Source: CALBPI01 sp038533155 (lineage in GTDB: Bacteria; Pseudomonadota; Gammaproteobacteria; Steroidobacterales; Woeseiaceae). From it: a DNA stretch of 9,487 nucleotides. Shown here piece by piece: positions 1 through 7,881 of this stretch; positions within the stretch are counted from its first letter, which is position 1; the number at the start of each line of letters is the position of its first letter. The translations under genes and the position numbers were made by a program. The notes under the pieces are model-generated. The model was not told the DNA's origin. It did no database searches and saw only the letters and a list, made by a program, of their open reading frames with translations. The stretch is from contig JBCAZH010000093.1 in NCBI GenBank assembly GCA_038533155.1, positions 1 through 9,487 on the forward strand. The letters are read 5' to 3'.

Positions 1-2947
1 GGACGACAGGTGCTGAACCGGTTAACGTTCTTGGCAATGATATTGTTCCGGAAACTGACGGCCCTTGGACGTCGATCAACCAATTCTCGCCGGATCGTTG
101 TAGCGTGCCACTGACCGACCGCACCCGCTGCCCGAAAACATAAAGATCGTCGACTTCAACCGCAATGGATTGCAACAAATCTGTGATCCCGGTGGATCCT
201 TCGGTCCGCAGCGCAAGCCAGTCACCCAGTCGCAATCGATCGATCACGCCATCGATGAACAGCCCCGGTACTGACGACCGTAGCGCCTCACCCTCACCGA
301 GATGGAGCGTCGCGCGATCGAATTGAGGAATTTCCGCACGAGGTCGTGAGAACTCCGCCACCACATCAATCAAAGGTGCTAATCGGACACGGCTGTCAAT
401 GACATCACCGATCGACATCGACATCGTTAAATCCGCTACCGATTCTGCCGACTTACCCACCGGATACGGCATATCGATCTCAATGCCTTCGAGATCCGAT
501 GCCAAACTCACTGTTATCGGCTGTCGCGTTTCGTCCTCCGGTGCATCCAGTTTTCTGCGCGGTAACTTAAGGCGGGCACGGTACTGGGCACTACCGCGCG
601 CCTTGTCTTGCAGCGGGAGCTCAAGCGTTTGCACAGCGACCTCGGCTGACATCTCACCGTCTGCCTCGATCAACAAAGACGACAAGTCGGATGCCGGCGA
701 CACATCAATGCTGGTGGGACCGCCGAGCAACTGCGCCGAAATGCCTGTCGCATAGGCTCCGCCGCGATCAAACCGCACCAAACCTTGGATATCCGTCAAA
801 TCGAACGGAAGATAGTCAAGTGCGAAAGACCCATCGTTGGTATCAAGCTCCGCCGTGAACGCAAACTCTTTCACGCGCTTGAGTGGCACCCTCAAGCTCA
901 CGTCATAGGCCGCGCTTCCACCAAGCGACATCTTATCAACCTGCCCGCCGAGCACCTTCGCGATCGGCGAGGACGCAGCGAACCGTCGCAACTGATCGAG
1001 AGGCGCACTGCCCTTCGTGTCGATCAGAAGCTCCCCTGTCAGGATGTTCTCGAAACGCACGTTGGAGTTCCGGAACGGGATTTCACCAGACAAGCCTCGG
1101 TTCGTTCGAGTCGACAACGACAGGCCATCAAGCGAAACTTCGGCGCTGACCTCGCTGAGCGTCGGCCACTGCGTCGCGTATTGCATGACGACATCTTCTG
1201 CACTGGCGTTCGCACGAAACACGCCGCTGCCATTGTCGAACGGGAAGTCGGCAAGATCTCCTTTCAACGCGAAATCACCGCGGGTAATCCGGCCCGCACT
1301 CAGCGCCTTTTGCAGCCACTGCGTAAGCTTTGGTTTGAGAATCGCCGTGGGCAGGAGCGCTTTGGCGTCATTCACATCACCCAAAGACCAGCTTCCCGAT
1401 ATGTCGGCTGACTCGACACCTGACTCCGGCTGGATCACCAACTCCAGAGTGCCGGTCGCTTCCAAGCTCCGAGATCGAAACCGAATCGCATCTGAGACGA
1501 CATTCACAACATCGCCCGGTTGGCGCCATATCAAAGTCCCAGCGATCTCGTCGATGTTGACGTCGTTGGCAAACAAACTGGGCAAGACAAGCGCCGCGCC
1601 CTCGGAATCGAGCGTCAAACTCCCGGTCTCGTCCGTCATGCGCAGCGTGCCGGTCAAATTGGTAAAGCCGGGTAAGCCATACAGGGAGGCAACCGAAAGA
1701 CCAACGTACTCGAGGTTGACCTCGTAGTCATCCAAGGCGCCGGGCGCTCCCGTCACACCATCGACCGCACGATCAAACTGCAGAAAACCGTCCCCTTTGA
1801 CAATGGTGCCGGACAGTCTTGAACCCAGCACCGCATTGGCAGCCTGCTCCGGCAAAAAAGATGCGAGATACGGCAGGTCATACACGGTCATATTCGCAAC
1901 ATCGAAACTGACCAGTGTCCGAACATCCGTCTCATCGAGCGTCAGCCGCATGGAAGCAGCGGGCCATTCCCGATCGGCGACGCCGACAACGAAATCATCT
2001 ACTGCGCACAGCCATCCGGCATCTGTCCGCGTCAACTCCGCGCGACCCGCCACGCTGGCTCGCTCACCACCGTCGGGAGGTTGCAGCGCCGCGGCGTCGA
2101 GAGACAATGAGGCATCCTGCAGTTGCGCATTCTCCCAACTCACATCCGCGGCGACGTTGGCATTACCGCCCAAAGGCAACCGCCATGATGGCGGTAGAAA
2201 CGCTCGGGCGAGCTCGGCGGAGATCCCCGACAAGTCTGCGTGCGCGCGCCAGCTACCACCCAACAAGCCCGCGAAATCGAGCCCCTGTAGTTCGCCGGTC
2301 GCGAAAAAATCCACGCGGCTTTGAAAGCCATCTCTCCGACGCAAAGAAGCATCAACCGATAACGCTAACCCGTCGAGTTTGAATCGACTCTTGATGAGAT
2401 CGATGACCATAGGGTCTCGGTCCGTCCAACGATCGGTGTAGACCACACTGACGTCAGACACGCGAATATCGACATCATCATCGATCGGTAATGTCGTGGA
2501 CTCAACAGGCTCATCCTCTGTTGTCGACTGCCAGTCGGCGAACCGAAAGTCCTGAACGGCCCAACCATCTTCATCGCGTTCCAGTGCGATAACGACTCCT
2601 TCGAGCGCGATATGTCGAATCACAACGTCGCGGCGAAATGCGAGCGCCGAGAACGACACTCCAACGGCGATAGAGCTGATTTGTAGGGGCTCAATCTCTT
2701 GATCTCGAACGCGTGGGCCGATGACAAGATTGTCGAGTAAAATTTCGGGGCCGCGCCAACGCCAGCGCGCGTCGATTCTCTCGAAAGTGACTTCCGTATC
2801 GAGCGCCTCGGCGATTCTTGCTTGGATCTCGTCGCGATACTCAGGTAACTGCGGCATCGCCAAACGCATCGCACCCACCACGAGTGCGACCAACACCAGT
2901 CCGGTTGCGACAAGGTAGAACAGCGCTTTGCGAAGTCTTCGCAACAT
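1..2947 (-). CDS. yhdP: YhdP-family AsmA-like envelope protein (partial, C-terminus outside window)
   Basis: Large envelope protein of the YhdP (TIGR02099, DUF3971/AsmA-like) family. In E. coli, YhdP works redundantly with TamB and YdbH in moving phospholipids between inner and outer membrane. The frame is open for 982 codons from the ATG to the left edge. E. coli YhdP is near 1,270 residues, so the last quarter or so is missing. Residues 8-30 form one hydrophobic inner-membrane anchor (ALFYLVATGLVLVALVVGAM) after a basic start. The rest is periplasmic and alternates beta-strand-like segments. Around residues 535-600 is a block I recognise from this family: WL...AL..G.I.RG.F.LKGDL.DFPF....GVF, then YATQWP. 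The start lies 6 nt past the rng stop, with only a weak Shine-Dalgarno, which suggests coupling. In E. coli yhdP also follows rng. Family assignment is firm. Confidence 0.9.
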   Translation of the reverse strand, partial: MLRRLRKALFYLVATGLVLVALVVGAMRLAMPQLPEYRDEIQARIAEALDTEVTFERIDARWRWRGPEILLDNLVIGPRVRDQEIEPLQISSIAVGVSFSALAFRRDVVIRHIALEGVVIALERDEDGWAVQDFRFADWQSTTEDEPVESTTLPIDDDVDIRVSDVSVVYTDRWTDRDPMVIDLIKSRFKLDGLALSVDASLRRRDGFQSRVDFFATGELQGLDFAGLLGGSWRAHADLSGISAELARAFLPPSWRLPLGGNANVAADVSWENAQLQDASLSLDAAALQPPDGGERASVAGRAELTRTDAGWLCAVDDFVVGVADREWPAASMRLTLDETDVRTLVSFDVANMTVYDLPYLASFLPEQAANAVLGSRLSGTIVKGDGFLQFDRAVDGVTGAPGALDDYEVNLEYVGLSVASLYGLPGFTNLTGTLRMTDETGSLTLDSEGAALVLPSLFANDVNIDEIAGTLIWRQPGDVVNVVSDAIRFRSRSLEATGTLELVIQPESGVESADISGSWSLGDVNDAKALLPTAILKPKLTQWLQKALSAGRITRGDFALKGDLADFPFDNGSGVFRANASAEDVVMQYATQWPTLSEVSAEVSLDGLSLSTRTNRGLSGEIPFRNSNVRFENILTGELLIDTKGSAPLDQLRRFAASSPIAKVLGGQVDKMSLGGSAAYDVSLRVPLKRVKEFAFTAELDTNDGSFALDYLPFDLTDIQGLVRFDRGGAYATGISAQLLGGPTSIDVSPASDLSSLLIEADGEMSAEVAVQTLELPLQDKARGSAQYRARLKLPRRKLDAPEDETRQPITVSLASDLEGIEIDMPYPVGKSAESVADLTMSMSIGDVIDSRVRLAPLIDVVAEFSRPRAEIPQFDRATLHLGEGEALRSSVPGLFIDGVIDRLRLGDWLALRTEGSTGITDLLQSIAVEVDDLYVFGQRVRSVSGTLQRSGENWLIDVQGPSVSGTISLPRTLTGSAPVV

Positions 2948-2953
2948 CAGCGG

Positions 2954-4450
2954 TTACATCAAGACGACGTCATACTGATCTTGCGCAAACAGACCTTCGG
3001 CCTGCAGCCGAACCGTCTTGTCGATGGCTCCAGACAGTTCCGCAAGACCACCCGACTCCTCGTCGAGTAGTAGTTCGATGACATCTTGGTGCGCAAGAAT
3101 CAGTAACTCCTTGAAACTGAATTGGCGATGTTGTCTGAGAATTTCCCGAAAAATCTCGTAACACACGGTCTGAGGCGTCTTTAGCGACCCTCGACCATCA
3201 CAGGTTGGACAAGCGTCACACAGGATATGTTCCAGGCTCTCGCGAGTGCGTTTGCGCGTCATTTCGACCAAGCCCAGCGGTGAAAGCGGCATCACCTGGT
3301 GTTTCGCGTGATCCTGCGCGAGTGCCCGCTCCAAGGCTTGGAGGACATTTTCACGATGACTCGCCTCGACCATATCGATGAAATCGATGATAACGATACC
3401 GCCGAGGTTGCGCAGACGCAGTTGTCGAGCGATCGCGACGGTTGCTTCGAGGTTGGTCCTGTACAGCGTCTCTTCTTGAGTTCGACTGCCAACGAAACCG
3501 CCCGTATTCACGTCGACAGTGGTCATCGCCTCGGTTTGATCGAAAATCAGGTACCCGCCGGATTTCAATGGCACCTTCCGATCGAGCGCGCGAGATATTT
3601 CCTCTTCAACGCCATGCAAATCGAAAATCGGACGTCGTCCAGTGTAGCGCTCAATCTTTGGGGAGATCTCCGGCAAGAAACTGTCACAGAATGCGATCAT
3701 TCGATCGTACTCTGATTCGGAATCGACAAGGATCCGTTCGACATCGTGTTGAACCCGGTCTCGGATAATTCGGACGGTGAGCGGCAGGTCTTCATGCACA
3801 ACGCGACCCGCGCTTGTGCTGCCAGCCTTTTGGCGAATGCCTTCCCAAAGCCGGTTGAGGAAAATCATGTCTGCGCGCAGCGCATCGTAGCTGGCACCTT
3901 CCGCAGCCGTTCGAACAATGTAGCCATCGGCTGAGTCATCTGGAACCAAGTCCGACAAGATTTCGCGAAGCCTCTCGCGTTCGGCTTCGTCGTCGATTCT
4001 GGCGGATACGCCACAGCTTTCGTTTCCGGGCAGCAAAACCAAGTAGCGCGATGGCAGTGTGACGAACGTGGTGAGGCGAGCACCTTTGGTACCCATAGGA
4101 TCCTTGAGTACCTGCACCAAAATTTCACCGCCCTCGGTGACCAAATCGCCGATCGAGGGTTGCTCGATGCTTACCGAGATCGTTTGCTCGCCCGCCTCTG
4201 TCTCCTGTGGCTTAGAGATATCTGATGCGTGTAAGAACGCGGTTCGCTCAAGTCCTATGTCGATGAACGCAGCCTGCATGCCAGGCAGTACCCGTTCAAC
4301 GCGACCTTTGTAGATGTTGCCGACCAAACCGCGCCGCGACTGACGATCAATGAAGACCTCTTGCAACACACCATTCTCAAGCACCGCCGCGCGTTGTTCC
4401 CGCGGTGTCACATTCAACAATATTTCTTCTGAAATGGTCGCTTGCGTCAT
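2954..4450 (-). CDS. rng: Ribonuclease G (RNase E/G family)
   Basis: Endoribonuclease of the RNase E/G family. RNase G matures the 5' end of 16S rRNA and degrades some mRNAs, preferring 5'-monophosphate, AU-rich sites. The 498-residue product is close to E. coli Rng (489) and has no RNase E-type scaffold tail. An N-terminal S1 domain covers about residues 35-125 (LVGNIYKGRVERVLPGMQAAFIDIG). The catalytic aspartates are visible as D313 in TTVDVNTGG and D356 in VIIDFIDM, spaced as D303/D346 in RNase E. The zinc-link motif CPTC (residues 414-417) precedes DGRG. The C-terminus QYDVVLM matches the family ending. The frame could begin at a GTG at 4459, but the ATG at 4450 has a good GAGGTG Shine-Dalgarno and overlaps the maf stop as ATGA, so I prefer it. 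That overlap points to translational coupling with maf. Confidence 0.96.
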   Translation of the reverse strand: MTQATISEEILLNVTPREQRAAVLENGVLQEVFIDRQSRRGLVGNIYKGRVERVLPGMQAAFIDIGLERTAFLHASDISKPQETEAGEQTISVSIEQPSIGDLVTEGGEILVQVLKDPMGTKGARLTTFVTLPSRYLVLLPGNESCGVSARIDDEAERERLREILSDLVPDDSADGYIVRTAAEGASYDALRADMIFLNRLWEGIRQKAGSTSAGRVVHEDLPLTVRIIRDRVQHDVERILVDSESEYDRMIAFCDSFLPEISPKIERYTGRRPIFDLHGVEEEISRALDRKVPLKSGGYLIFDQTEAMTTVDVNTGGFVGSRTQEETLYRTNLEATVAIARQLRLRNLGGIVIIDFIDMVEASHRENVLQALERALAQDHAKHQVMPLSPLGLVEMTRKRTRESLEHILCDACPTCDGRGSLKTPQTVCYEIFREILRQHRQFSFKELLILAHQDVIELLLDEESGGLAELSGAIDKTVRLQAEGLFAQDQYDVVLM

Positions 4451-5052
4451 GCCGCCCACCTCGAACCGTCAAGGACATCAAGACCGCCATCGCGGAGCAT
4501 CTTCGCGACCTCAAACACCGGCAAGCCCATGACAGCCGAGTGACTGCCTTCCAGATGTTCGACGAACGCGGCACCCAAACCCTGGATCGCATAGGCACCC
4601 GCCTTGCCGCGCGGCTCACCCGACGCCCAATACGCATCGATTTCTGCATCTTTCAATGCTCGGAAGGTTACCCGGGAAGACACAACTGACACCGTCGGCA
4701 CCTGATCCGCGAACGCAATGGCGACAGCGCTATGCACATCGTGGGTCCGCCCACCCAAAAACTTGAGTGTTTCCATCGCGTCCTCGTAACCTGAGGGTTT
4801 ATCGAATCGAGTCTCGCCGACGGCGACAACGGTATCCCCGCCGATTACAGGCAAGCCCTGCGAGCGAGCATCTTGCCGCCCCGCCGCTGCCTTCTCGCGA
4901 GCCAATCGGGCCACATACTGGACGATCGCCTCACCGGATTGCCGCGACTCGTCGATCTCTGTGCCAACCCGCACGACAGACAGCCCCAACTGTTGCAGTA
5001 ACGCCTTTCGCCGCGGCGATGCTGATGCTAAAGCGACGGTCAAGTTATCCAT
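4447..5052 (-). CDS. maf: Maf nucleotide pyrophosphatase, YhdE type (dTTP/UTP)
   Basis: Maf/Ham1-like nucleoside triphosphate pyrophosphatase. It hydrolyses dTTP, UTP and modified pyrimidine triphosphates to the monophosphate and PPi in the cytoplasm. The 201-residue product shows the phosphate-binding SASPRR (10-15), the acidic GGDTVV motif (71-76), and KAGAYAIQGLG (150-160) followed by MGLP (175-178). The stretch GEAIVQYVARLAREKA and the KAGAYAIQGLG form match E. coli YhdE rather than the YceF subfamily, which favours dTTP/UTP specificity. The open frame extends upstream into rlmH. I chose the ATG at 5052 because family members start a few residues before the LASASPRR motif, and it has GGAG and GGAA upstream. 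The ATG at 5073 is possible. It lies 28 nt after the rlmH stop and overlaps rng by 4 nt. maf before rng is the same order as in E. coli. Confidence 0.94.
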   Translation of the reverse strand: MDNLTVALASASPRRKALLQQLGLSVVRVGTEIDESRQSGEAIVQYVARLAREKAAAGRQDARSQGLPVIGGDTVVAVGETRFDKPSGYEDAMETLKFLGGRTHDVHSAVAIAFADQVPTVSVVSSRVTFRALKDAEIDAYWASGEPRGKAGAYAIQGLGAAFVEHLEGSHSAVMGLPVFEVAKMLRDGGLDVLDGSRWAA

Positions 5053-5080
5053 GTTTTCCAATTCTCCGGTCATGGCCGGA

Positions 5081-5545
5081 TCAATCCCTATGGTAGGGGT
5101 GTCCTTCCAAAATCGTATGCGCCCTGTACAGTTGTTCGACCAGAACGAGTCGCGCCAGTTCATGCGGCATGGTCAACGATGAGAGCGACCACAACGCCTC
5201 CGCGTTCTGGCGCACTACATCCCCAAACCCATCAGGCCCACCCAAAACCAAGGCTAGATCGTGTCCTCGATCCCGAATCGAGCCTACCTGTGAAGCGAAG
5301 TCTCGGCTGCGAAACTTCTGTCCACGCTCATCCAGTAGGACAACACGCGCCGCGGGATCAAACCTCTTTCTTAGACGGGCCCATTCGTCCGATTGACGGA
5401 CCGCCGCATTCGCACCCTTGCGCGAAGGCGCGATCCGATCGACCCGCACTCGCCAGCCACGCGGCATCCGCTTTAAGTACTGCTGCTCAGCATGCTCAAG
5501 CCATGCGGCCGGTTTACCCGCGACGGCGACGATGGACACATGCAC
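5081..5545 (-). CDS. rlmH: 23S rRNA (pseudouridine1915-N3)-methyltransferase RlmH
   Basis: SPOUT-class methyltransferase that puts a methyl group on N3 of pseudouridine 1915 in helix 69 of 23S rRNA, using SAM, on assembled 70S ribosomes. The product is 154 residues against 155 in E. coli. The N-terminus MHVSIVAVAG aligns with MKLQLVAVG. The SAM-binding trefoil-knot region is visible as LVLGGPDGFG (99-108), then WSLSSLTMPHEL, and the conserved end HPYHRD (149-154), which takes part in catalysis. The frame is open further upstream into rsfS, but that part is the rsfS sequence read in another frame. The GTG at 5545 gives the family length and lies 2 nt after the rsfS stop. Its Shine-Dalgarno is poor (AGGA about 13 nt upstream), so re-initiation after rsfS is likely. 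rsfS-rlmH is a widely conserved pair. Confidence 0.95.
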   Translation of the reverse strand: MHVSIVAVAGKPAAWLEHAEQQYLKRMPRGWRVRVDRIAPSRKGANAAVRQSDEWARLRKRFDPAARVVLLDERGQKFRSRDFASQVGSIRDRGHDLALVLGGPDGFGDVVRQNAEALWSLSSLTMPHELARLVLVEQLYRAHTILEGHPYHRD

Positions 5546-5547
5546 CG

Positions 5548-5907
5548 TCAGCCGTCGTCCTGCTCGCGGACCATACCCTGAGGGATATCCCAAAGCTTCT
5601 CTAGATTGTAGAACTCGCGGACCCGCGGCAGCATCACATGCACCAGAGCATCCTGAAGATCGACCAGCACCCACTCGCCGTCGCTCTCTCCCTCGACACC
5701 CAACGGCCTTTGGCCAGCGCGCTTCATGGTCTCGACAAGATTCTGTGCCACGGATTTAACGTGGCGATTCGATGTCCCGCTGGCGATAACCATATAGTCG
5801 GTCATGCTGGTGAGCTCTCGGACATCGATTTTACGGATGTCCTGCGCTTTCGCATCCTCAAGCGCGGCCACAATCTGGTCTGCGATTGCTGAAGTATCAA
5901 TGGTCAC
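5548..5907 (-). CDS. rsfS: Ribosomal silencing factor RsfS
   Basis: Ribosomal silencing factor of the RsfS/Iojap/DUF143 family. It binds protein uL14 on the 50S subunit and blocks subunit joining, lowering translation in starvation and stationary phase. The 119-residue product carries the family core: the D-x-T-D-like segment SMTDYMVIASGTSNRHVKS (34-52), PLGVEGE (68-74), and DLQDALVHVM followed by FYNLEKLW (83-106). A short extra tail DIPQGMVREQDDG follows the usual end. The start is GTG and shares one base with the nadD stop (TAGTG). A strong GGAGG lies 12 nt upstream, inside the end of nadD, somewhat far but usable. nadD-rsfS-rlmH is a conserved order across many bacteria. Confidence 0.96.
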   Translation of the reverse strand: MTIDTSAIADQIVAALEDAKAQDIRKIDVRELTSMTDYMVIASGTSNRHVKSVAQNLVETMKRAGQRPLGVEGESDGEWVLVDLQDALVHVMLPRVREFYNLEKLWDIPQGMVREQDDG

Positions 5908-6602
5908 TATGGGTCGGTCCCTCCGTTTTTCTCGCCTGATCCGCTAACGCCCCGTTGGGCACTGTAGCACCCTGCTCGACTCACGCGGGCGCGGACCCGC
6001 TCCGGCAGTAAAAACCTGGGGTCGACTCCCTTACGAATGAGACGGCGGATGTTGCTCGATGAAATTTCGAGCTGGGTCACTTCATGGATAAAAATGGCGC
6101 CAGCGCCCGAACCGTGTAGATCGTCTACTAGCTCTGTGCCACGGTCAACGATAAGCGTACCCAAAGCGCCGCGGTCCGGCGCTTTCCAACCTGGGCGATG
6201 GGCGACGACCACGTGTGCCAATTTCAGTATCTCGCGCCACCGGTACCATTTCGGCAGGCTCAAAAAAGAGTCCATCCCCAAAAGTAAGCAAAGCGGTGTC
6301 TCTGGAAACTCTTCACGCAGTGACGCGAGCGAATCCACCGTATATGACAACCCCTCTCGCTGGACTTCCCGGTCGTCCAGAACAAAACCCTGCTGTCCTT
6401 CAATCGCTGCACGAACCCATTCTACGCGGAGGCCAGCATCGGCGATCGGCGCAGCACGATGGGGTGGATTGCCGCAAGGCATAAAACGAACCTCGCGTAG
6501 CCTCAATGCCTGAAGCAACTCGAACGCTGACCGCAGATGACCAAAATGTATCGGATCGAAAGTGCCGCCGAAAATTCCAATCGGACGCTGCAATCGGCTC
6601 AC
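5907..6602 (-). CDS. nadD: Nicotinate-nucleotide adenylyltransferase
   Basis: Joins ATP and nicotinate mononucleotide to give deamido-NAD and PPi, the step before NAD synthetase in NAD biosynthesis. The nucleotidyltransferase signature GIFGGTFDPIHFGH is at residues 9-22, LLLGMDSF at 107-113, and the second nucleotide-binding motif ISSSNIRR at 180-187, followed by the helix with FLLPERV. The 231-residue product is longer than E. coli NadD (213). The extra part is a polar, Gly/Ser-rich tail after about residue 214 whose last codons contain the rsfS Shine-Dalgarno. The start is GTG, one base after the holA stop (TGA-G-GTG), with GGGAG 9 nt upstream inside the end of holA. A TTG at 6593 is a less likely alternative. 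Coupled with holA and rsfS. Confidence 0.95.
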   Translation of the reverse strand: MSRLQRPIGIFGGTFDPIHFGHLRSAFELLQALRLREVRFMPCGNPPHRAAPIADAGLRVEWVRAAIEGQQGFVLDDREVQREGLSYTVDSLASLREEFPETPLCLLLGMDSFLSLPKWYRWREILKLAHVVVAHRPGWKAPDRGALGTLIVDRGTELVDDLHGSGAGAIFIHEVTQLEISSSNIRRLIRKGVDPRFLLPERVRARVSRAGCYSAQRGVSGSGEKNGGTDP

Positions 6603-6603
6603 C

Positions 6604-7629
6604 TCAAGCCGCTCCCATGAGTGCGCGCCCTGTGGCCAGACGGTAGATGATCTCGGTTAGAAGCCCCCAAGGGTCCTCTTTGGCACGACCTTTGGCCGCA
6701 GCGTCGGCACGGGCACTGAGCTCCACTAGCTTGTGCAATGACGCGGCGTTATGGCGATCGAGCGCCGCACGCATGAGTGACTGTCGCGTCTTCCAAATCC
6801 GAACAGCACCTGCCGCATTCGAAAAACTCTGGCCAGAATCCACAGCCTCGCGCAGTAGAGCCAGCGTGCGTACCTCACGCACCAATGACCACAGCACGAG
6901 CACCGGAACTACGCCCTCCACTCGCAGGTTCTCCAGCATCCGTAGTGCGCGTTGTGCTCTGCCAGCGAGCACCTCATCCGCGAGGAGGAAGACATCGAAT
7001 CTGGCGCTTTCGCCCATCGCCTCGGCAATCTGCTCGGCGGTCAGGTTCTGCCCTGGATACAACAACGCCAACTTGTCGATCTCCTGCTTGGCAGCCAATA
7101 GGTTGCCCTCGACACGCCGCGCCATCTGTAACACAGCGTCTCGATCCGCGCTAAGCCCAGCCAACTCCAGTCGTCGCTGCAGCCAAGCGGGTAGTTCACG
7201 GGCCTGCAATGGCCACACACGAATCACACCGCCCGCCGCGTCGATAGATTTCACCCACTTCCCATTCATTGCGGACCCAGAGAGCTTCGGCGCGGTCACC
7301 ACAATCATAGTCAGCTCGGGTGGCGACTCAGCGATCTCGCAAAGGACTCGACTGCCTTTGTCACCTGGCTTCCCGGTGGGCAGCCTAAGGTCGATCAACC
7401 GCTGCTCCGCAAAAAGCCCAAGAGATTGGGTTGAGGCGTATAGATCGTCCCAGCTAAAGCCCGATTCGGCGACGAATAACTCGCGCTGATCCCAGCCTTT
7501 CGATCTGGCCTCTGCGAGGATCGCATCGCGCGCCTCCGAAACCAGCAGCGGCTCGTCTCCACTAATGAGATAGATGGGCGCAAGCCCACGCGCCAGGGTT
7601 GCCGCTAATCTGTCAGTCGCTATTTTCAA
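6604..7629 (-). CDS. holA: DNA polymerase III subunit delta
   Basis: Delta subunit of the clamp-loader complex of DNA polymerase III, the subunit that opens the beta sliding clamp. Its 341 residues compare with 343 in E. coli. The N-terminus LAPIYLISGDEPLLVSEARD (16-35) is the typical start of the delta AAA-like fold. VEGNLLAAKQEIDKLALL near residues 173-190 is the conserved segment of the second domain. The C-terminal helical domain is the least conserved part. As expected for delta there is no Walker A motif. The start is TTG at 7629, giving MKIATDRLAATLARGL, which aligns with the usual beginning of HolA; no ATG or GTG nearby does. This overlaps the preceding Trm112-like gene by 17 nt and has no clear Shine-Dalgarno, so coupling is likely. 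In E. coli lptE precedes holA; here it does not. Confidence 0.94.
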   Translation of the reverse strand: MKIATDRLAATLARGLAPIYLISGDEPLLVSEARDAILAEARSKGWDQRELFVAESGFSWDDLYASTQSLGLFAEQRLIDLRLPTGKPGDKGSRVLCEIAESPPELTMIVVTAPKLSGSAMNGKWVKSIDAAGGVIRVWPLQARELPAWLQRRLELAGLSADRDAVLQMARRVEGNLLAAKQEIDKLALLYPGQNLTAEQIAEAMGESARFDVFLLADEVLAGRAQRALRMLENLRVEGVVPVLVLWSLVREVRTLALLREAVDSGQSFSNAAGAVRIWKTRQSLMRAALDRHNAASLHKLVELSARADAAAKGRAKEDPWGLLTEIIYRLATGRALMGAA

Positions 7630-7876
7630 GTTCGGTCAATGAGATCGCAGTCTCAGGCAACAACGACACCAAGCCGTCTTTTAGCGGGTACATGCGTGTA
7701 CCGTCCATCGTGACCAACCCCGCGAGCAGCGCCTCACCGACAACAGCTCCTGAGGCATCGAGTAGTGTCTCGGCGCCGATTGCATCATTGACCGCGCTCA
7801 ACTCGTCACTACGGGCCTTGCGCAACGCCTGATGCGTCAGTGGGCAGCAGACGATATCCAAGAGTTTCTCATTCAT
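7613..7876 (-). CDS. Trm112-like small protein, zinc ligands mostly lost
   Basis: Small 87-residue protein related to the Trm112/YcaR (UPF0434) family. It starts MNEKLLDIVCCPLTHQAL, like the M..KLLDI.ACP.C.G.L start of the family, and has the late motif YPLKDGLVSLLPETA (63-77), like the YP..DGIPVML motif. Trm112 proteins often act as activating partners of methyltransferases. The function here is unknown. Between the two motifs is an insert of about 25 residues not found in YcaR. The first knuckle reads CCPLTH in place of CPxC, and the second cysteine pair is absent, so classic four-cysteine zinc binding is unlikely. The open frame runs upstream to a TTG at 8014, but only the ATG at 7876 gives a family-like N-terminus. 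Its AGGA ribosome site lies in the loop of a short inverted repeat. The 3' end overlaps holA by 17 nt. Confidence 0.8.
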   Translation of the reverse strand: MNEKLLDIVCCPLTHQALRKARSDELSAVNDAIGAETLLDASGAVVGEALLAGLVTMDGTRMYPLKDGLVSLLPETAISLTELENSD

Positions 7877-7881
7877 GCCCG

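Noticed and set aside
405..426. Short repeat of ATCGAC units
   Set aside because: It encodes alternating Met-Ser within the yhdP-like gene (MSMSI) and is too short to be a functional repeat.
785..1727. Long plus-strand frames (208 and 236 codons) opposite the yhdP-like gene
   Set aside because: They overlap each other and a continuous 982-codon minus frame with clear YhdP motifs, so they are shadows.
5053..5163. N-terminal extension of Maf by 37 residues
   Set aside because: The extension is rlmH sequence in another frame and unlike any Maf N-terminus; the start at 5052 gives family length.
5546..5674. N-terminal extension of RlmH by 43 residues
   Set aside because: It lies wholly within rsfS in another frame; the GTG at 5545 aligns with the E. 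coli start.
6647..7489. Plus-strand open frame of 280 codons opposite holA
   Set aside because: It mirrors the codon structure of holA, is low-complexity Ser/Arg/Ala in translation, shows no known motif, and holA on the other strand is unmistakable.
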